This document shows positions 49,668 through 58,489 of a stretch of DNA of 64,000 nt, piece after piece. The position numbers were made by a program, and so were the translations under genes. This stretch comes from Streptomyces sp. RPA4-2 (GTDB lineage: Bacteria > Actinomycetota > Actinomycetes > Streptomycetales > Streptomycetaceae): positions 9,300,001 through 9,364,000 of the forward strand of contig NZ_CP050975.2 in assembly GCF_012273515.2 (NCBI RefSeq). Direction: 5' to 3'. Under the pieces are notes generated by a model. It worked only from the letters and a program-made list of their open reading frames with translations, was not told the origin of the DNA and did not search any database. How positions within the stretch are numbered: the first letter of the stretch is position 1; each line of letters starts with the position of its first letter.

Positions 49668-50864
49668 TCACTCATGGGCGGTGTGCCGGGCGTGCGAGTG
49701 CGGACGGTTCGCGGGTGAGGGCGGCAAGGCCGCCGGGGTTCCGTTTCCGGCCGGGGAATCCGCGCTCCCGTCGTCGGCAGCGGCGAGCTCTTCCGAGAGC
49801 CTCTTGTTCGCGACGGCGGAGTCTCGGTGGCCGAGGGCGACGGCTGCCAGCCCCAGAGTGCTCCACAGGACGAGAACGGCGATGTGGCCTCCGGATCCGG
49901 CGCCGCCGAAGTAGGCCGTGCTGCGCAGAAGATTCGCACCGGCGCCCGGTGGCAGCCACTGGCCGATGTCGCCCACGAACTTGGGCAGCAGTTCCGGTGC
50001 GGACGTGATGCCGGAGAACGGGTTTCCCACGAAGACCATGAGCGCCGCGCTGAGCCCGATCCCGGCGGGACCGATGAGGGTGATCAGGCCGACGCTGGTC
50101 GCGCTGATGGCGAGCATGGTGAGGGACAAGGCCCCCCAGGTGGCCACATGCTCGTGCGGCAGCGCACCGAGGAGGCCCTCGGCGACCAGGTAGGCGGCGA
50201 GGCTCGTAGCGGCGCACGCGGCGAGCAGGTCGATGAGCCGGCGCCACACCGACATCTGGGCACCCGACGTCGCGATCAGAGCTGCGATCAGAATGCTGCA
50301 TATGGTGAGAGGGAGAAGCGCCGAGTTGAAGACCACTCCCCGCGGGTCGTCGGCGGCGGTGGGCACGACATCCACCGTTTGGAAGCCGACCTTGGGCACG
50401 GGTTTGGCCAGGCTCTTCCCAACGGCGGTCCTGTGGGACGTGCCGGCGGGCGGCGTGGCATCCTTCGCGGGCAACTTGGCCGCGTGGGCGGCAAGTTGCT
50501 GGCCTGTCGCGGTGAGCAGCTGGGCCACGGACGTACTCGCGGCAGTGGCCTCCAGCACCGTGACGTTGTCGGCGGTGACGACGAAGGCGCCGTAGATCTC
50601 CCGGTTCTCGATGGCGGACCGCGCCGAGGCCCGGGTGGGGTAGAGGTGGAAGTCGAATCCGCCCGGCTTGCTGTGCTCCAGGCCCTCGACCGCCTTCTGG
50701 CCGGCCGTGCTCGTGCCCACCACACCCACGGGCAGATCACGGGGCGCGATGCGCGATGCGGGCCATGCGTATGCCATCACGGCCAGCGAGATCACCAGCG
50801 GCAATGCCACGGTCACGATGACGGTCCGGCGCCACGAGGGCGGTCCCGCCGACAGGTTCTTCAC
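49668..50864 (-). CDS. Pip/YhgE-like membrane protein
   Basis: Membrane protein of 398 residues. I chose the GTG at 50864, with AGGGGTAGG just upstream; earlier in-frame starts would run through the operator. One N-terminal helix (VALPLVISLAVMAYAWP) precedes an extracellular domain (about 40-185). A cluster of five or so helices follows (LLPLTICSILIAALIAT, TSLAAYLVAEGLLG, SLTMLAISATSVGLITLIG), ending in a cytoplasmic tail. The layout matches the YhgE/Pip and DUF3533 families, some linked to ABC-2-type or ESX export. Two TetR-like sites flank its promoter. Confidence 0.8.
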   Translation of the reverse strand: MKNLSAGPPSWRRTVIVTVALPLVISLAVMAYAWPASRIAPRDLPVGVVGTSTAGQKAVEGLEHSKPGGFDFHLYPTRASARSAIENREIYGAFVVTADNVTVLEATAASTSVAQLLTATGQQLAAHAAKLPAKDATPPAGTSHRTAVGKSLAKPVPKVGFQTVDVVPTAADDPRGVVFNSALLPLTICSILIAALIATSGAQMSVWRRLIDLLAACAATSLAAYLVAEGLLGALPHEHVATWGALSLTMLAISATSVGLITLIGPAGIGLSAALMVFVGNPFSGITSAPELLPKFVGDIGQWLPPGAGANLLRSTAYFGGAGSGGHIAVLVLWSTLGLAAVALGHRDSAVANKRLSEELAAADDGSADSPAGNGTPAALPPSPANRPHSHARHTAHE

Positions 50865-50882
50865 GATCCTACCCCTAAAAAG

Positions 50883-50950
50883 ACGAACGATCATTTTCTT
50901 AAGTCTCCAGTCTGCCGTCACCGCTGACACACGTCAATGCGAACATTCGT
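50883..50950 (-). promoter_or_regulatory. Promoter with two TetR-like operators (Pip/YhgE-like gene)
   Basis: On the minus strand TTGACG and CAGACT are 17 bp apart. One operator variant (GCGAACATTCGT, 50939-50950) lies directly upstream of the -35 box. A second (ACGAACGATCAT, 50883-50894) lies between the -10 and the ribosome site. The arrangement is nearly the same as at the patatin promoter. Confidence 0.7.
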
Positions 50951-51059
50951 TTTCTTGCGGGGGAGGGGGAGATCCGTCGGCGCCGCCGGGCGCCTTCAGG
51001 GCTGCGATGCCCGCGTCGGCCTGGCGGCCACGGTCTGTGATTGCCGATGCCGTGATCCG

Positions 51060-51176
51060 GGCCGGGCTGGGCTGGGCTGGGCTGGGGCACCGAAAGGGGG
51101 GCCGCCGAGGGCCATAGGTCCGGGGTGGCTACGCCTGGCCTCCGTCTTGCGGCTGCGCCTGGCCTACGTCTTACAG
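51060..51176. repeat. Short tandem repeats in an intergenic region
   Basis: GGGCT is repeated about five times near 51061-51085. Then two copies of a 24-nt unit (GGCTACGCCTGGCCTCCGTC-type and GGCTGCGCCTGGCCTACGTC-type) lie in tandem near 51126-51174, just after the flippase stop. Confidence 0.6.
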
Positions 51177-51177
51177 A

Positions 51178-52344
51178 TCACTGTGCCTGTTCCGCCGTCG
51201 CATCGGGGGTTGCCGAAACGGTTCGGGCATGGTCGTCGGAGTCGCGCACACGCTGAGGGCGGGCTGGTCGTCGGCGCTGTTGAACCAGCAGGACCCATCC
51301 GGCGATGCTGACCAGTCCAGGGCTGATCGTCCGGAAGAGGAGGTCGGCGGCTGTGGCGGCACTGACGGGTACCCCACCGTGGTGCAGGGTGAAGATCAGG
51401 GCCGCGTCGAGAACGCCGATCCCCGCGGGCAGCAACGGCAGCGCTGACGCGGCCGTCATCCCGGCGATGTAGGCGAACAGCGCCGTGCTCAACGGGGGTG
51501 ATGCTCCGACCGCATGGCACACGGCGAGCAGACACACGAAATCTCCGCCCCAGTTGAACAGGGCCAGACCGAGCCCCCATGCCCAGAATCGGGCCGGGGG
51601 GTGCATGGCAGCCAATTCGTCGAGGAGCCGGTCGGCCGACGTCTGCTCCACGACACCGCGGCGCAGCCTGCGCAGCAGGTGAAAGAAAGCACGCACGGGC
51701 CGACGCAGCACGGCAGGGTGGTGGAGCAACGCAAGCACGGCGCTGGTGAGGGCACAGATCGCCCCGATCTGGACGGCGACCCAGAGGAGTTGAGAGCTGT
51801 CCCCCGCGAGGACGCGGCCGGCACCGGCGAGCAAGGCGAACGCGATGGTGCTCAGGACACCGGTCACCGCATGAGCGAAGCCGATCTGGGACGCGCTGGC
51901 GCCCCAGGAACGCATGCGGCGCGTCCGGTAGGTGAGCGAGAGCAGGCTACCGCCGGGCAAGGTCGCGCCCACTGCGTTGCCGGCGAACACGGTGGCGGTG
52001 GCGGAACCGAGCCGGACGCGCAGTCCGCCGGTACCGAGTGCGTGCCGTTGCAGGCGGGCGAACATCATCATGGAAACCAATTCACCGGCGACGGCCGGCA
52101 GGAGCCACGTCAATTGGGCATGGGCCAACTGCCCTGCCGCCCGGCGCGCGTAGGGCGCGATCACCACCGATTCGGCGCTCACCACCACCACGACGACACC
52201 TGCCATCACCGCGCTGCGCCGACGCAGGGACAGCAGGGGCACGAACCGGCCGGTCCAGTGAGACCGCTCCGGCCGGCTCGCCGCGTCCGTGTCTTGATCG
52301 CGTTCACCGCTCGTCTCGGCCTCGTGTGAACTACTCAGGCTCAT
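51178..52344 (-). CDS. Lysylphosphatidylglycerol synthase-like (UPF0104) membrane protein
   Basis: Membrane protein of about 388 residues. The ATG at 52344 is the likely start, though its ribosome site is weak. It has about eight helices with family motifs GNAVGATLPGGSLLSLTYRT and MTAASALPLLPAGIGVLDAA, followed by VLLVQQRRRPARP. The soluble C-terminal synthase domain of MprF is absent, so this is the flippase-like half only. Such proteins are proposed to move lipids or glycolipids across the membrane. It lies between the Pip/YhgE-like gene and the PAP2 remnant, on the same strand. Confidence 0.85.
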   Translation of the reverse strand: MSLSSSHEAETSGERDQDTDAASRPERSHWTGRFVPLLSLRRRSAVMAGVVVVVVSAESVVIAPYARRAAGQLAHAQLTWLLPAVAGELVSMMMFARLQRHALGTGGLRVRLGSATATVFAGNAVGATLPGGSLLSLTYRTRRMRSWGASASQIGFAHAVTGVLSTIAFALLAGAGRVLAGDSSQLLWVAVQIGAICALTSAVLALLHHPAVLRRPVRAFFHLLRRLRRGVVEQTSADRLLDELAAMHPPARFWAWGLGLALFNWGGDFVCLLAVCHAVGASPPLSTALFAYIAGMTAASALPLLPAGIGVLDAALIFTLHHGGVPVSAATAADLLFRTISPGLVSIAGWVLLVQQRRRPARPQRVRDSDDHARTVSATPDATAEQAQ

Positions 52345-52941
52345 CGCGGTGACGGCCAGTGAGGCAGGATGCGGAACGAGCCTTCCAGGTGCACCTGACA
52401 CCGCGTGTGCTCCGGGACCGTCAGATCCCACAGACGCGCGAGGAAATGCACGTCAAGGCTGGCGACAGCGGTATGGCCCCGTTCCTTGCCGACCGAGCAC
52501 CGGGATGGCTTGGCGATGTTGAGACGCGCCAGGGGAGTGACGTCGGTGATGCCGTTGACCATGAGTACGGCGACAGGGGCCTGGGGGGTGATGCATTGAC
52601 CAAAGGCGCGGTTGCGGACCAGCCGCAGCTCTCCCACGGATCCGACGAGTTGACGCCCTACGTCTGTCCGGCGCGACCAAGAGTGCCGGGAACGGCGCTC
52701 TTCGACGCTGTCCGATATCCGGAAGCGCACCAGGCCCTCTGCCGGTCTCCTGCCGCCACGGCTGACGAGGAAAGCTTCTACAAGGTGCAGGGGCAGATGT
52801 GAGGAGGCATGGGCGCGACGCCGGCTGCACAGCCAGCCGTCGGCATCATCGTTGCCGCTGCCTGGTGACCTCTGCCCGACACTTGGGTGGTCCCCGTCGC
52901 CCGGAGGTAGGGGAAGAGGGGGATAGATCATGGTGGGCTAC
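52345..52941. other. Intergenic stretch without a supported gene
   Basis: About 600 bp. A minus-strand frame ending SFRILPHWPSPR is open but has no start or domain. No operator variant was found here, unlike at the neighbouring promoters. Confidence 0.4.
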
Positions 52942-53440
52942 CTAGGGGGAAGCTTCGGGTGTGGAGTTGAGCGGTCTGCCCAGGTCGGTTCGGGAGTGTT
53001 CCGGGCGATCGGCAGGGGTGACCGGGCCGAGCCGGGTCGTCGGCCCGATGGCGTGTTCGCCGACGTTGTGGACGAGGCCAACGACCGCACCCACGAGCAG
53101 GGTGAGGAAGGCGCCGGCGATGGCGTCCGCGAGGTAGTGGTTGCCGGTTGCGATGACGACCAGGGTGGTGAGAGCGGGGTAGGCGAGGCCGAAGCCCCTC
53201 AAGGTCTTCCGGCGGGCGTGCCGGAAGAGGAACCACCCCGACCACAGGGCCCAGCCGACGTGAAGGGACGGCATGGCCCGTACTCGTTGACGAAGCCGCC
53301 GAGCCCTTGCGGCGCGCTGGTCTGCCCGCTCCACCAGCCCCATTGCTCGACATCGGCGACGGTGTCGTGGATGCCCGTGCGGGGAAGCAGACGGGGCGGC
53401 GTTGTCGGGAAACGCGAGCCCCCCACCATCTCGGCAGCCC
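52942..53440 (-). pseudogene. PAP2-family phosphatase, truncated and frameshifted
   Basis: The 5' part reads PTTPPRLLPRTGIHDTVADV and WWSGQTSAPQGLGGFVNEY. One lost base near 53275 then shifts the frame to AMPSLHVGWALWSGWFLFRH and ATGNHYLADAIAGAFLTLLV. These are PAP2 motifs 2 (PSLHVG) and 3 (GNHYLADAIAG). The N-terminal half of the enzyme, with motif 1, is missing. The gene family removes phosphate from lipids such as phosphatidic acid. It ends with TAG at 52942. Confidence 0.8.
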
Positions 53441-53515
53441 GCGCCCAACCGGTGACGGTGAAGGACGCGGAAGCAGATGTCGCGTGAAAGGGGGCGGCAC
53501 GGCCATCAGGCGTCC

Positions 53516-54427
53516 TCACGTCATGACCGCGGGCTGCTGTGCGAGCCAGTCCTGGGTGAGTGAGTAGCCGGCCTGGACCAGCCGCCGGGTGTCACGGAAG
53601 TCGATGAGGCTACCCACCGGGGTGTCGGCGGCCGGCAGCCGTACGACCGTCCCGCGCACTGCCGCCACGTCCCGCCGCTCGCGCTCATCCAGGATCTGGC
53701 CCACTGCCCGGTAGGCGGCGAGCAGGACCGCATGCGCGTGACGGTCCGTCTCTTTCGTGACGGCGGCAGGCAGCACGTAGATGGTGGTCGCGCCGAGTGC
53801 TTCCGCCTGGAGTACAGGCGTGTCCGCCGACACGCCGCCATCGATGAGAAGACGCTCCCCGACGCGCACCGGAGGGTACAGCCCCGGGAAGGCCGCTGAA
53901 GCGAGCAGCGCTGAAACGGCGTTGCCCCGGGACAGAACGACCGCGGCACCGGTCTCGAAATCGGTCGCCACGACGTGCGCCGGCACGACGACGTCCTCGA
54001 GCCGTCCGACGCCGACCCCGAACCGCAGCAACTGCCGCAATCCCGTGCTCGAGACCGCCGCCTCACCGCGCCCCACCACGGCCATGACCAGAGTCCGGAG
54101 GGAAAACGGCGCGACGTGCCGGCGCTTGATGCTCAGCCACAGCGCTTCCAGCCGCTCGATGCCCTCGATGCTCGGGTCGGCGGCGAACGCAACGCCGTTG
54201 AGCGCGCCGGCCGAAGACCCCACGACGAGATCAGGAGTGATCCCCGCCTGCGTGAGCGCCCGCAGTGCGCCGACCTGCGACGCGCACAGACTGCCGCCGC
54301 CCTGCAGTACGAACGCCACGATGTCGGGCGATGCCGACCCAGCCGTCGAAGGCACGGGCAGGACCCCGTCTTCCCGGGGAACCTGAAACGGAGCGATCGC
54401 CGAACTTCCGGTTCGCAGGGTACTCAT
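53516..54427 (-). CDS. Patatin-like phospholipase
   Basis: Enzyme of 303 residues. The ATG at 54427 follows AAGGAGG at 4 nt. Motifs: the oxyanion loop LQGGGSLCASQVGAL, the nucleophile elbow VVGSSAGAL with Ser72, and the catalytic Asp196 in LLIDGGVS. The dyad is thus complete. No signal peptide is seen, so the enzyme acts from the cytoplasm on membrane lipids. Its promoter carries two TetR-like operators, the same layout as the Pip/YhgE-like gene. Patatins cleave acyl chains from phospholipids or neutral lipids. Confidence 0.92.
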   Translation of the reverse strand: MSTLRTGSSAIAPFQVPREDGVLPVPSTAGSASPDIVAFVLQGGGSLCASQVGALRALTQAGITPDLVVGSSAGALNGVAFAADPSIEGIERLEALWLSIKRRHVAPFSLRTLVMAVVGRGEAAVSSTGLRQLLRFGVGVGRLEDVVVPAHVVATDFETGAAVVLSRGNAVSALLASAAFPGLYPPVRVGERLLIDGGVSADTPVLQAEALGATTIYVLPAAVTKETDRHAHAVLLAAYRAVGQILDERERRDVAAVRGTVVRLPAADTPVGSLIDFRDTRRLVQAGYSLTQDWLAQQPAVMT

Positions 54428-54445
54428 GTCGCCTCCTTCCTTCCC

Positions 54446-54516
54446 GGAACAATCGTTCTGTTTGGCCGTGCCCATCCTGCGGCACTGACGGAAGACACGT
54501 CAAGACGAACATTCGT
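54446..54516 (-). promoter_or_regulatory. Promoter with two TetR-like operators (patatin gene)
   Basis: On the minus strand TTGACG and CAGGAT are about 18 bp apart. ACGAACATTCGT (54505-54516), a perfect palindrome, lies just upstream of the -35 box. A variant, GGAACAATCGTT (54446-54457), lies between the -10 and the ribosome site. The 20-odd bp around the upstream site match those before the 50864 gene almost exactly. Confidence 0.72.
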
Positions 54517-54850
54517 TTTCCTTTGAGGGCTACGCACCCGAGGTCAATGTCGGGGCCGCCGCATGCGTGGTCGCACCAGGCCGATGGAACGTACGGCGTT
54601 CGGACGCCTCCGTAGCCTTGGCCGGGAGGTGGCGCGTGCCGTCGGTGGGAGGTCCATCCGGCGGGCGCGCTTGAGCTGGACGGTCTGGCGGGCGCCGAGG
54701 ACGAGGAGGCTGTTCACCGTGCACACCTTGATGCGGACGGTGCGGCGCAGGCCACCCGGTATCCGTCCCATGGGGGCGGTGTTGCGGGTGGCCTGCGGTC
54801 CACGTCTGTGCGCTCAGCGTGGCGTGTCAGGCCGGTGGTGCCCGGGGTTG
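54517..54850. other. Intergenic stretch without a supported gene
   Basis: About 330 bp. Open frames on both strands are Arg-rich, without ribosome sites or motifs. It separates the patatin promoter from the XRE gene's 3' end. Confidence 0.45.
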
Positions 54851-55093
54851 TCAAGCCCGAGCGGAGGCAGGGTCATCCGCCGCGGTGTCTTCGGCTTCCC
54901 AGCGCAGGAGGTTGCCGGGCTGGCAGTCGAGTACTTCGCAGAGTGCGGCGAGGGTCGCGAAGCGTACCGCTTTGGCGCGGCCGTTCTTGAGTACTGCCAG
55001 GTTGGCGGGTGTGATGCCGATACGGTCTGCGAGTTCGCCCACGGACATTTTTCGCTTGGCCAGCATCACGTCGATGTCGACGGCGATGGGCAT
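54851..55093 (-). CDS. XRE/YozG-type HTH regulator
   Basis: An 80-residue DNA-binding protein. The HTH reads LAKRKMSVGELADRIGITPA then NLAVLKNGRAKAVRFATLAA, ending LCEVLDCQPGNLLRWE, typical of the small YozG/Cro-type regulators. The start ATG overlaps the DUF2975 stop (TGATG), so the two genes are translationally coupled. The dyad upstream of the pair is its likely binding site. Confidence 0.92.
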   Translation of the reverse strand: MPIAVDIDVMLAKRKMSVGELADRIGITPANLAVLKNGRAKAVRFATLAALCEVLDCQPGNLLRWEAEDTAADDPASARA

Positions 55094-55584
55094 CAGATCA
55101 CCTCGTCCAACTCGGCCTGCATCTGTGCCGCTTGGACGTCGCGTACGACGGCTTGGGCGAGCAGCATCCGCAGTACGAGCACGATGAGTGCGACTCCCAG
55201 GATGGCTACGCCGACCCCGCCCATGATGACGGTGACGCCCGGGTCGTCCCGCTGGCCCGGCGCATTGATGGCCGTGACGGCGAACCACGTGAGGGCGGCG
55301 GCCACGATCGCGCCGATCACGATGTCCACGTATCGGAAGGCGGCGTGGGAGAACACGGTTCCGCGTCGCACCATCGCCACCAGCCGCCATACGCAGATCA
55401 GAGCGACCTGGGCCGATGCCATGCCCAGGATCGTGATCACGCGCAGCGGGGTCAGCGGGAGCGACCCGTCCTCCGGGTCGCTCCCGCTGACCAACGCCCA
55501 CACCATTCCTGCCTGTACGAACACGGTGCCGGCGAGCACCACCACGAGCACGGCGCGCAGCGCACGTACGGCCAGCTTTCCCAT
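55093..55584 (-). CDS. DUF2975-family membrane protein
   Basis: Membrane protein of 163 residues; the ATG at 55584 has AAGGA about 9 nt upstream. Four helices: VRALRAVLVVVLAGTVFV, LRVITILGMASAQVALIC, YVDIVIGAIVAAALTWFAV and VTVIMGGVGVAILGVALIVL. The segment AMVRRGTVFSHAAFRYV between helices 2 and 3 fits DUF2975. This family is nearly always next to a small XRE regulator, as here, and its function is unknown (family knowledge). Confidence 0.88.
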   Translation of the reverse strand: MGKLAVRALRAVLVVVLAGTVFVQAGMVWALVSGSDPEDGSLPLTPLRVITILGMASAQVALICVWRLVAMVRRGTVFSHAAFRYVDIVIGAIVAAALTWFAVTAINAPGQRDDPGVTVIMGGVGVAILGVALIVLVLRMLLAQAVVRDVQAAQMQAELDEVI

Positions 55585-55616
55585 GATCCATCCTTCCATC
55601 GAGTTGCGATAAAAAT

Positions 55617-55633
55617 CTATCGAATTTCGATAG
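55617..55633 (-). promoter_or_regulatory. Dyad upstream of the DUF2975/XRE operon
   Basis: CTATCGAATTTCGATAG has perfect 7-bp arms (CTATCGA/TCGATAG) about a 3-bp centre. It ends 33 bp before the DUF2975 start in a locally AT-rich patch. Likely operator for the XRE protein. Confidence 0.65.
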
Positions 55634-55924
55634 GTGAAGCAAGGTTCGAGGCCGGGTTGGGTGGCGGCCTCGCACCGTGGCGGGACGTCGTCGCCCACCC
55701 CGCGGCATGGCGTTCGCGGACCGGAAGCTCGTCTTCCGATCTGTGACACGCCCGCGGAATCCTGGAACCCAGACGGGCGAGACGGCCGGTTCGTTCAAGG
55801 GAAGTCGGGCTCTACGCGGATGACTCCGCCGCGTGCCAGGACCTGGGGCCGGATCGGCCAGACCCCCGTCGTCCGGGTACGGGGACGTGGCTCCGGACGC
55901 GTGTCGATGTGCCGCGGCGGCCGC
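55634..55924. other. Intergenic stretch without a supported gene
   Basis: About 290 bp upstream of the DUF2975 operon and downstream of the thioredoxin-like gene. No gene or hairpin is evident. Confidence 0.4.
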
Positions 55925-56263
55925 TCAGAGGTGGCCGTCCAGGAACTCCCGTACCTCGGCTGTGGTCATGGGTCCCGCGCCGTGCGCCACCGCCTCTCCC
56001 TCCTTCAGCAGGACGTAGGACGGGGCTCCGGTGATCCCGTATCGCTCGGTTGCGGACGGACAGCGCGTGATGTCGGTGCGGACGGCCGTCAGGCGGCCCG
56101 TGTACTCGTCGGCGATGCCGCCCACGACGAGGTCCATTGCCCGGCAGGGCTCGATCGCCTTGGGCCAGGTCCCGGTGAAATATGCGAGGACCGGGACCGC
56201 GCTCATCCTGATGATGAAATCGAACTCCGCGTCCTCACAGGGTTGGTGAACCCGCTTCGCCAT
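55925..56263 (-). CDS. Thioredoxin-fold protein lacking the first active-site Cys
   Basis: Product of 112 residues; the ATG at 56263 has GGAGG 4 nt upstream. The thioredoxin pattern is clear: VLAYFTGTWPKAIEPCRAMD, then RLTAVRTDITRCPSATERYG, the cis-Pro turn TGAPSYVLLKEGEAV, and a C-terminal helix. Where thioredoxins have WCGPC, this reads W-PKAIE-PC, so only the second Cys remains. It cannot form the normal active-site disulfide. It may use another chemistry or be structural. Confidence 0.85.
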   Translation of the reverse strand: MAKRVHQPCEDAEFDFIIRMSAVPVLAYFTGTWPKAIEPCRAMDLVVGGIADEYTGRLTAVRTDITRCPSATERYGITGAPSYVLLKEGEAVAHGAGPMTTAEVREFLDGHL

Positions 56264-56299
56264 CGAACCTCCAGACTTCGCGTTCCGTCTTGCCATCCC

Positions 56300-56760
56300 C
56301 ATCTTCCCCCGCGCGCTGCGGCAGGCTGGTCCGGCCCGTGGACAACGCGACGTACAGCAACATGCCCCTGAGCCAGGCCGGTCCGCCGGCCGGCAGCACC
56401 TCGACCGCCGCCGGCTTCAACGGGACATCCTCGTACGTCCAGCTCCCGGACCTGGGCCTCGGCAGCTTCAGCTCCCAAACGATGTCCCTCTGGGTCAAGA
56501 CCGCCACGGCGACGGCGGGCGTGCTGTTCTCCTCCTCGGACATGCCCGTACAGGCCATGGCGACCGAAGGCGACTTGACGCCGTCGTCGTACGTCGGCAC
56601 CGACGGCAAACTCAAAGGCCCGTTCTGGTAGGGCACGGCACGACGACCACGCCCATCAGCACGTCGGACTCCGTGGCCGACAACAAGTGGAACCGTGTGG
56701 GCGTGCCGGCAGCGGGAGGTTCTGCCGGGCGGCCGGTCGACCAGCCTGCCCGAGCCGACA
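56300..56760 (+). pseudogene. LamG domain of an Rhs-type giant protein, remnant
   Basis: The frame reads NATYSNMPLSQAGPPAGSTS, FNGTSSYVQLPDLGLGSFSS, MSLWVKTATATAGVLFSSSD and SYVGTDGKLKGPFW before an in-frame TAG. A shift then gives TTTPISTSDSVADNKWNRVG. This is a LamG (concanavalin-like) domain as found next to Rhs regions in actinobacterial polymorphic-toxin-like giants. A nonsense codon and a frameshift disable it. The last part reads in frame into the tautomerase-like gene. Confidence 0.7.
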
Positions 56761-56873
56761 CCGCCTCACCCGATCAGGTGATGGATGCCCACGGGTCAGC
56801 GGGCCTGTTGAGATCGGCCGCATTTTCCGGCTCAGGATTGGCCGTCGACCAGCGACTGGAAGGACCCACGCAC

Positions 56874-57356
56874 ATGGTTTTCGTTCGCGTGCACGCAATG
56901 AAGGGCCATCTGAGTGCCGCGCAGAAGGAGGAGCTCGGCGCAAAACTCGTTCAGGCCGTGGCTGACGTCGAGGACCTGGTCAACAACCAGACCCACAAGG
57001 AGACCTCTTGGGTGCAGTTCTACGAGTTCGAGCCCGAGAACTGGTACGCACCGGGCAATGTCGCCGGTGCCGATCCCAACTCCCGAGTTCAACTCGACGT
57101 CATCGCGCCTCAGAAACTTCTCCCCACGCCTGAAGACACCCGTGCCATGCTGATCAAGTCGGCCGAAGCCGTACGATCGGTGTTCGGCTCCGGTCCGCTG
57201 CCGGCACACGGGCCGTGGGTGCACGTCTACACCATCCCGAACGATCAGTGGGGACAGGACGGCCGCGTTCCCGACTGGGAGGGCTTCCGGGCCCTCCTGC
57301 GCGCCGGCAGCCCGGAAAAGGCCGATGAGGCACTAGTGTCCTGCGCCAGTAGTTGA
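56874..57356 (+). pseudogene. Tautomerase-like protein, 3' end cut by IS630 copy B
   Basis: The ATG at 56874 opens VFVRVHAMKGHLSAAQKEEL, LVQAVADVEDLVNNQTHKE and FYEFEPENWYAPGNVAGAD, as in 4-oxalocrotonate tautomerase-like proteins. The frame now ends ALVSCASS inside the element. Joining 57333 across the element (one TA kept) to 58492 continues the frame: ALAQIYGPGRHTAATWRAS and a TAA at 58543-58545. So the original protein was about 170 residues and lost only its last 17. It may still fold. Confidence 0.8.
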
Positions 57357-58489
57357 TCGTTAGAAAGTGCATGACCTCTGCTGCTGGTGTGTCAGTTCCT
57401 CGTCGTGGCCCAAAACTCGAACCGTTGCTGCTGTCTGATGACGAGCGGGCGGTGTTGGAGCGGTGGACGCGTCGGGCGACATCTGCCCAGGCCCTGGCCT
57501 TGCGGGCGCGGATCGTGCTGGCGTGCGCGGGGCCGGGAGTGCCGCCGATTGTCGCGGTCGCCCGGGATCTGCGGGTGACAGCGGACACCGTCCGCAAGTG
57601 GCGGCGCCGCTTCCTCGCCGAACGGCTGGAGGGGCTGGCCGACGAGCCGAGGCCGGGCCGGCCGCCCACCATCAGCGTCGATCAGGTGGAAGAGGTCGTG
57701 GTCACCACGCTGGAACAACTGCCGAAGAACGCCACCCACTGGTCTAGGAAATCGATGGCGGAGCACAGTGGTCTGTCGAAGTCCACGGTCGGCCGGATCT
57801 GGCGGCAGTTCCAGCTCAAACCGCACCTGAGCGACACCTTCAAGCTGTCGACAGACCCGTTGTTCATCGAGAAGGTCTACGACGTCGTCGGCCTCTATTT
57901 CAACCCGCCCGAGGGCGCAGTGGTGCTCTCGGTGGACGAGAAGTCGCAGATCCAGGCCCTGGACCGCTCCCAGCCCGTGCTGCCGATAATGCCGGGCATG
58001 CCCGAGCGGCGCACCCACGACTACGTCCGTAACGGCCTGACCACCTTGTTCGCCGCCTTCGACGTCGCAACCGGTCAAGTCATCACCGCTCTGCACCGCC
58101 GGCACCGGGCCGCGGAGTTCAAGAAGTTCCTGATCCGCATCGACAAAGTGGTGCCGGCGCACCTGCAGGTCCACCTGATCGTAGACAACTACGGCACCCA
58201 CAAAACACCGGCGATCAAGGCCTGGCTGGCTAAACACCCGCGGTTCGAGCTGCACTTCACTCCGACCGGCTCCTCCTGGATCAACCAGGTCGAGCGGTGG
58301 TTCGGCTACCTGGCCCACCAGATGATCCGCCGTGGCGCACACAAGAACATCCAGGCCCTTGAAGCCGACATCCGAGCGTGGGTCAAAGACTGGAACGAAG
58401 ACCCCAAGCCGTTCATCTGGACCAAGACCGCCGAGGAAATCCTCGACTCCCTCGCCCGCATCTGCCGACGGATCTCCGGCGCAGGACAC
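57336..58489 (+). mobile_element. IS630-family insertion sequence, copy B
   Basis: A 1154-bp element, same length and orientation as copy A, with an identical translated transposase. Inverted repeats GTGTCCTGCGCC bound it, and TA is duplicated at 57334-57335 and 58490-58491. It lies in a CTAG site within the tautomerase-like gene. Confidence 0.93.

Noticed and set aside
55727..55745. TCTTCCGATCT resembling sequencing adapter sequence
   Set aside because: Only 11 bases match and the surrounding bases differ from the adapter; chance match is more likely than contamination.
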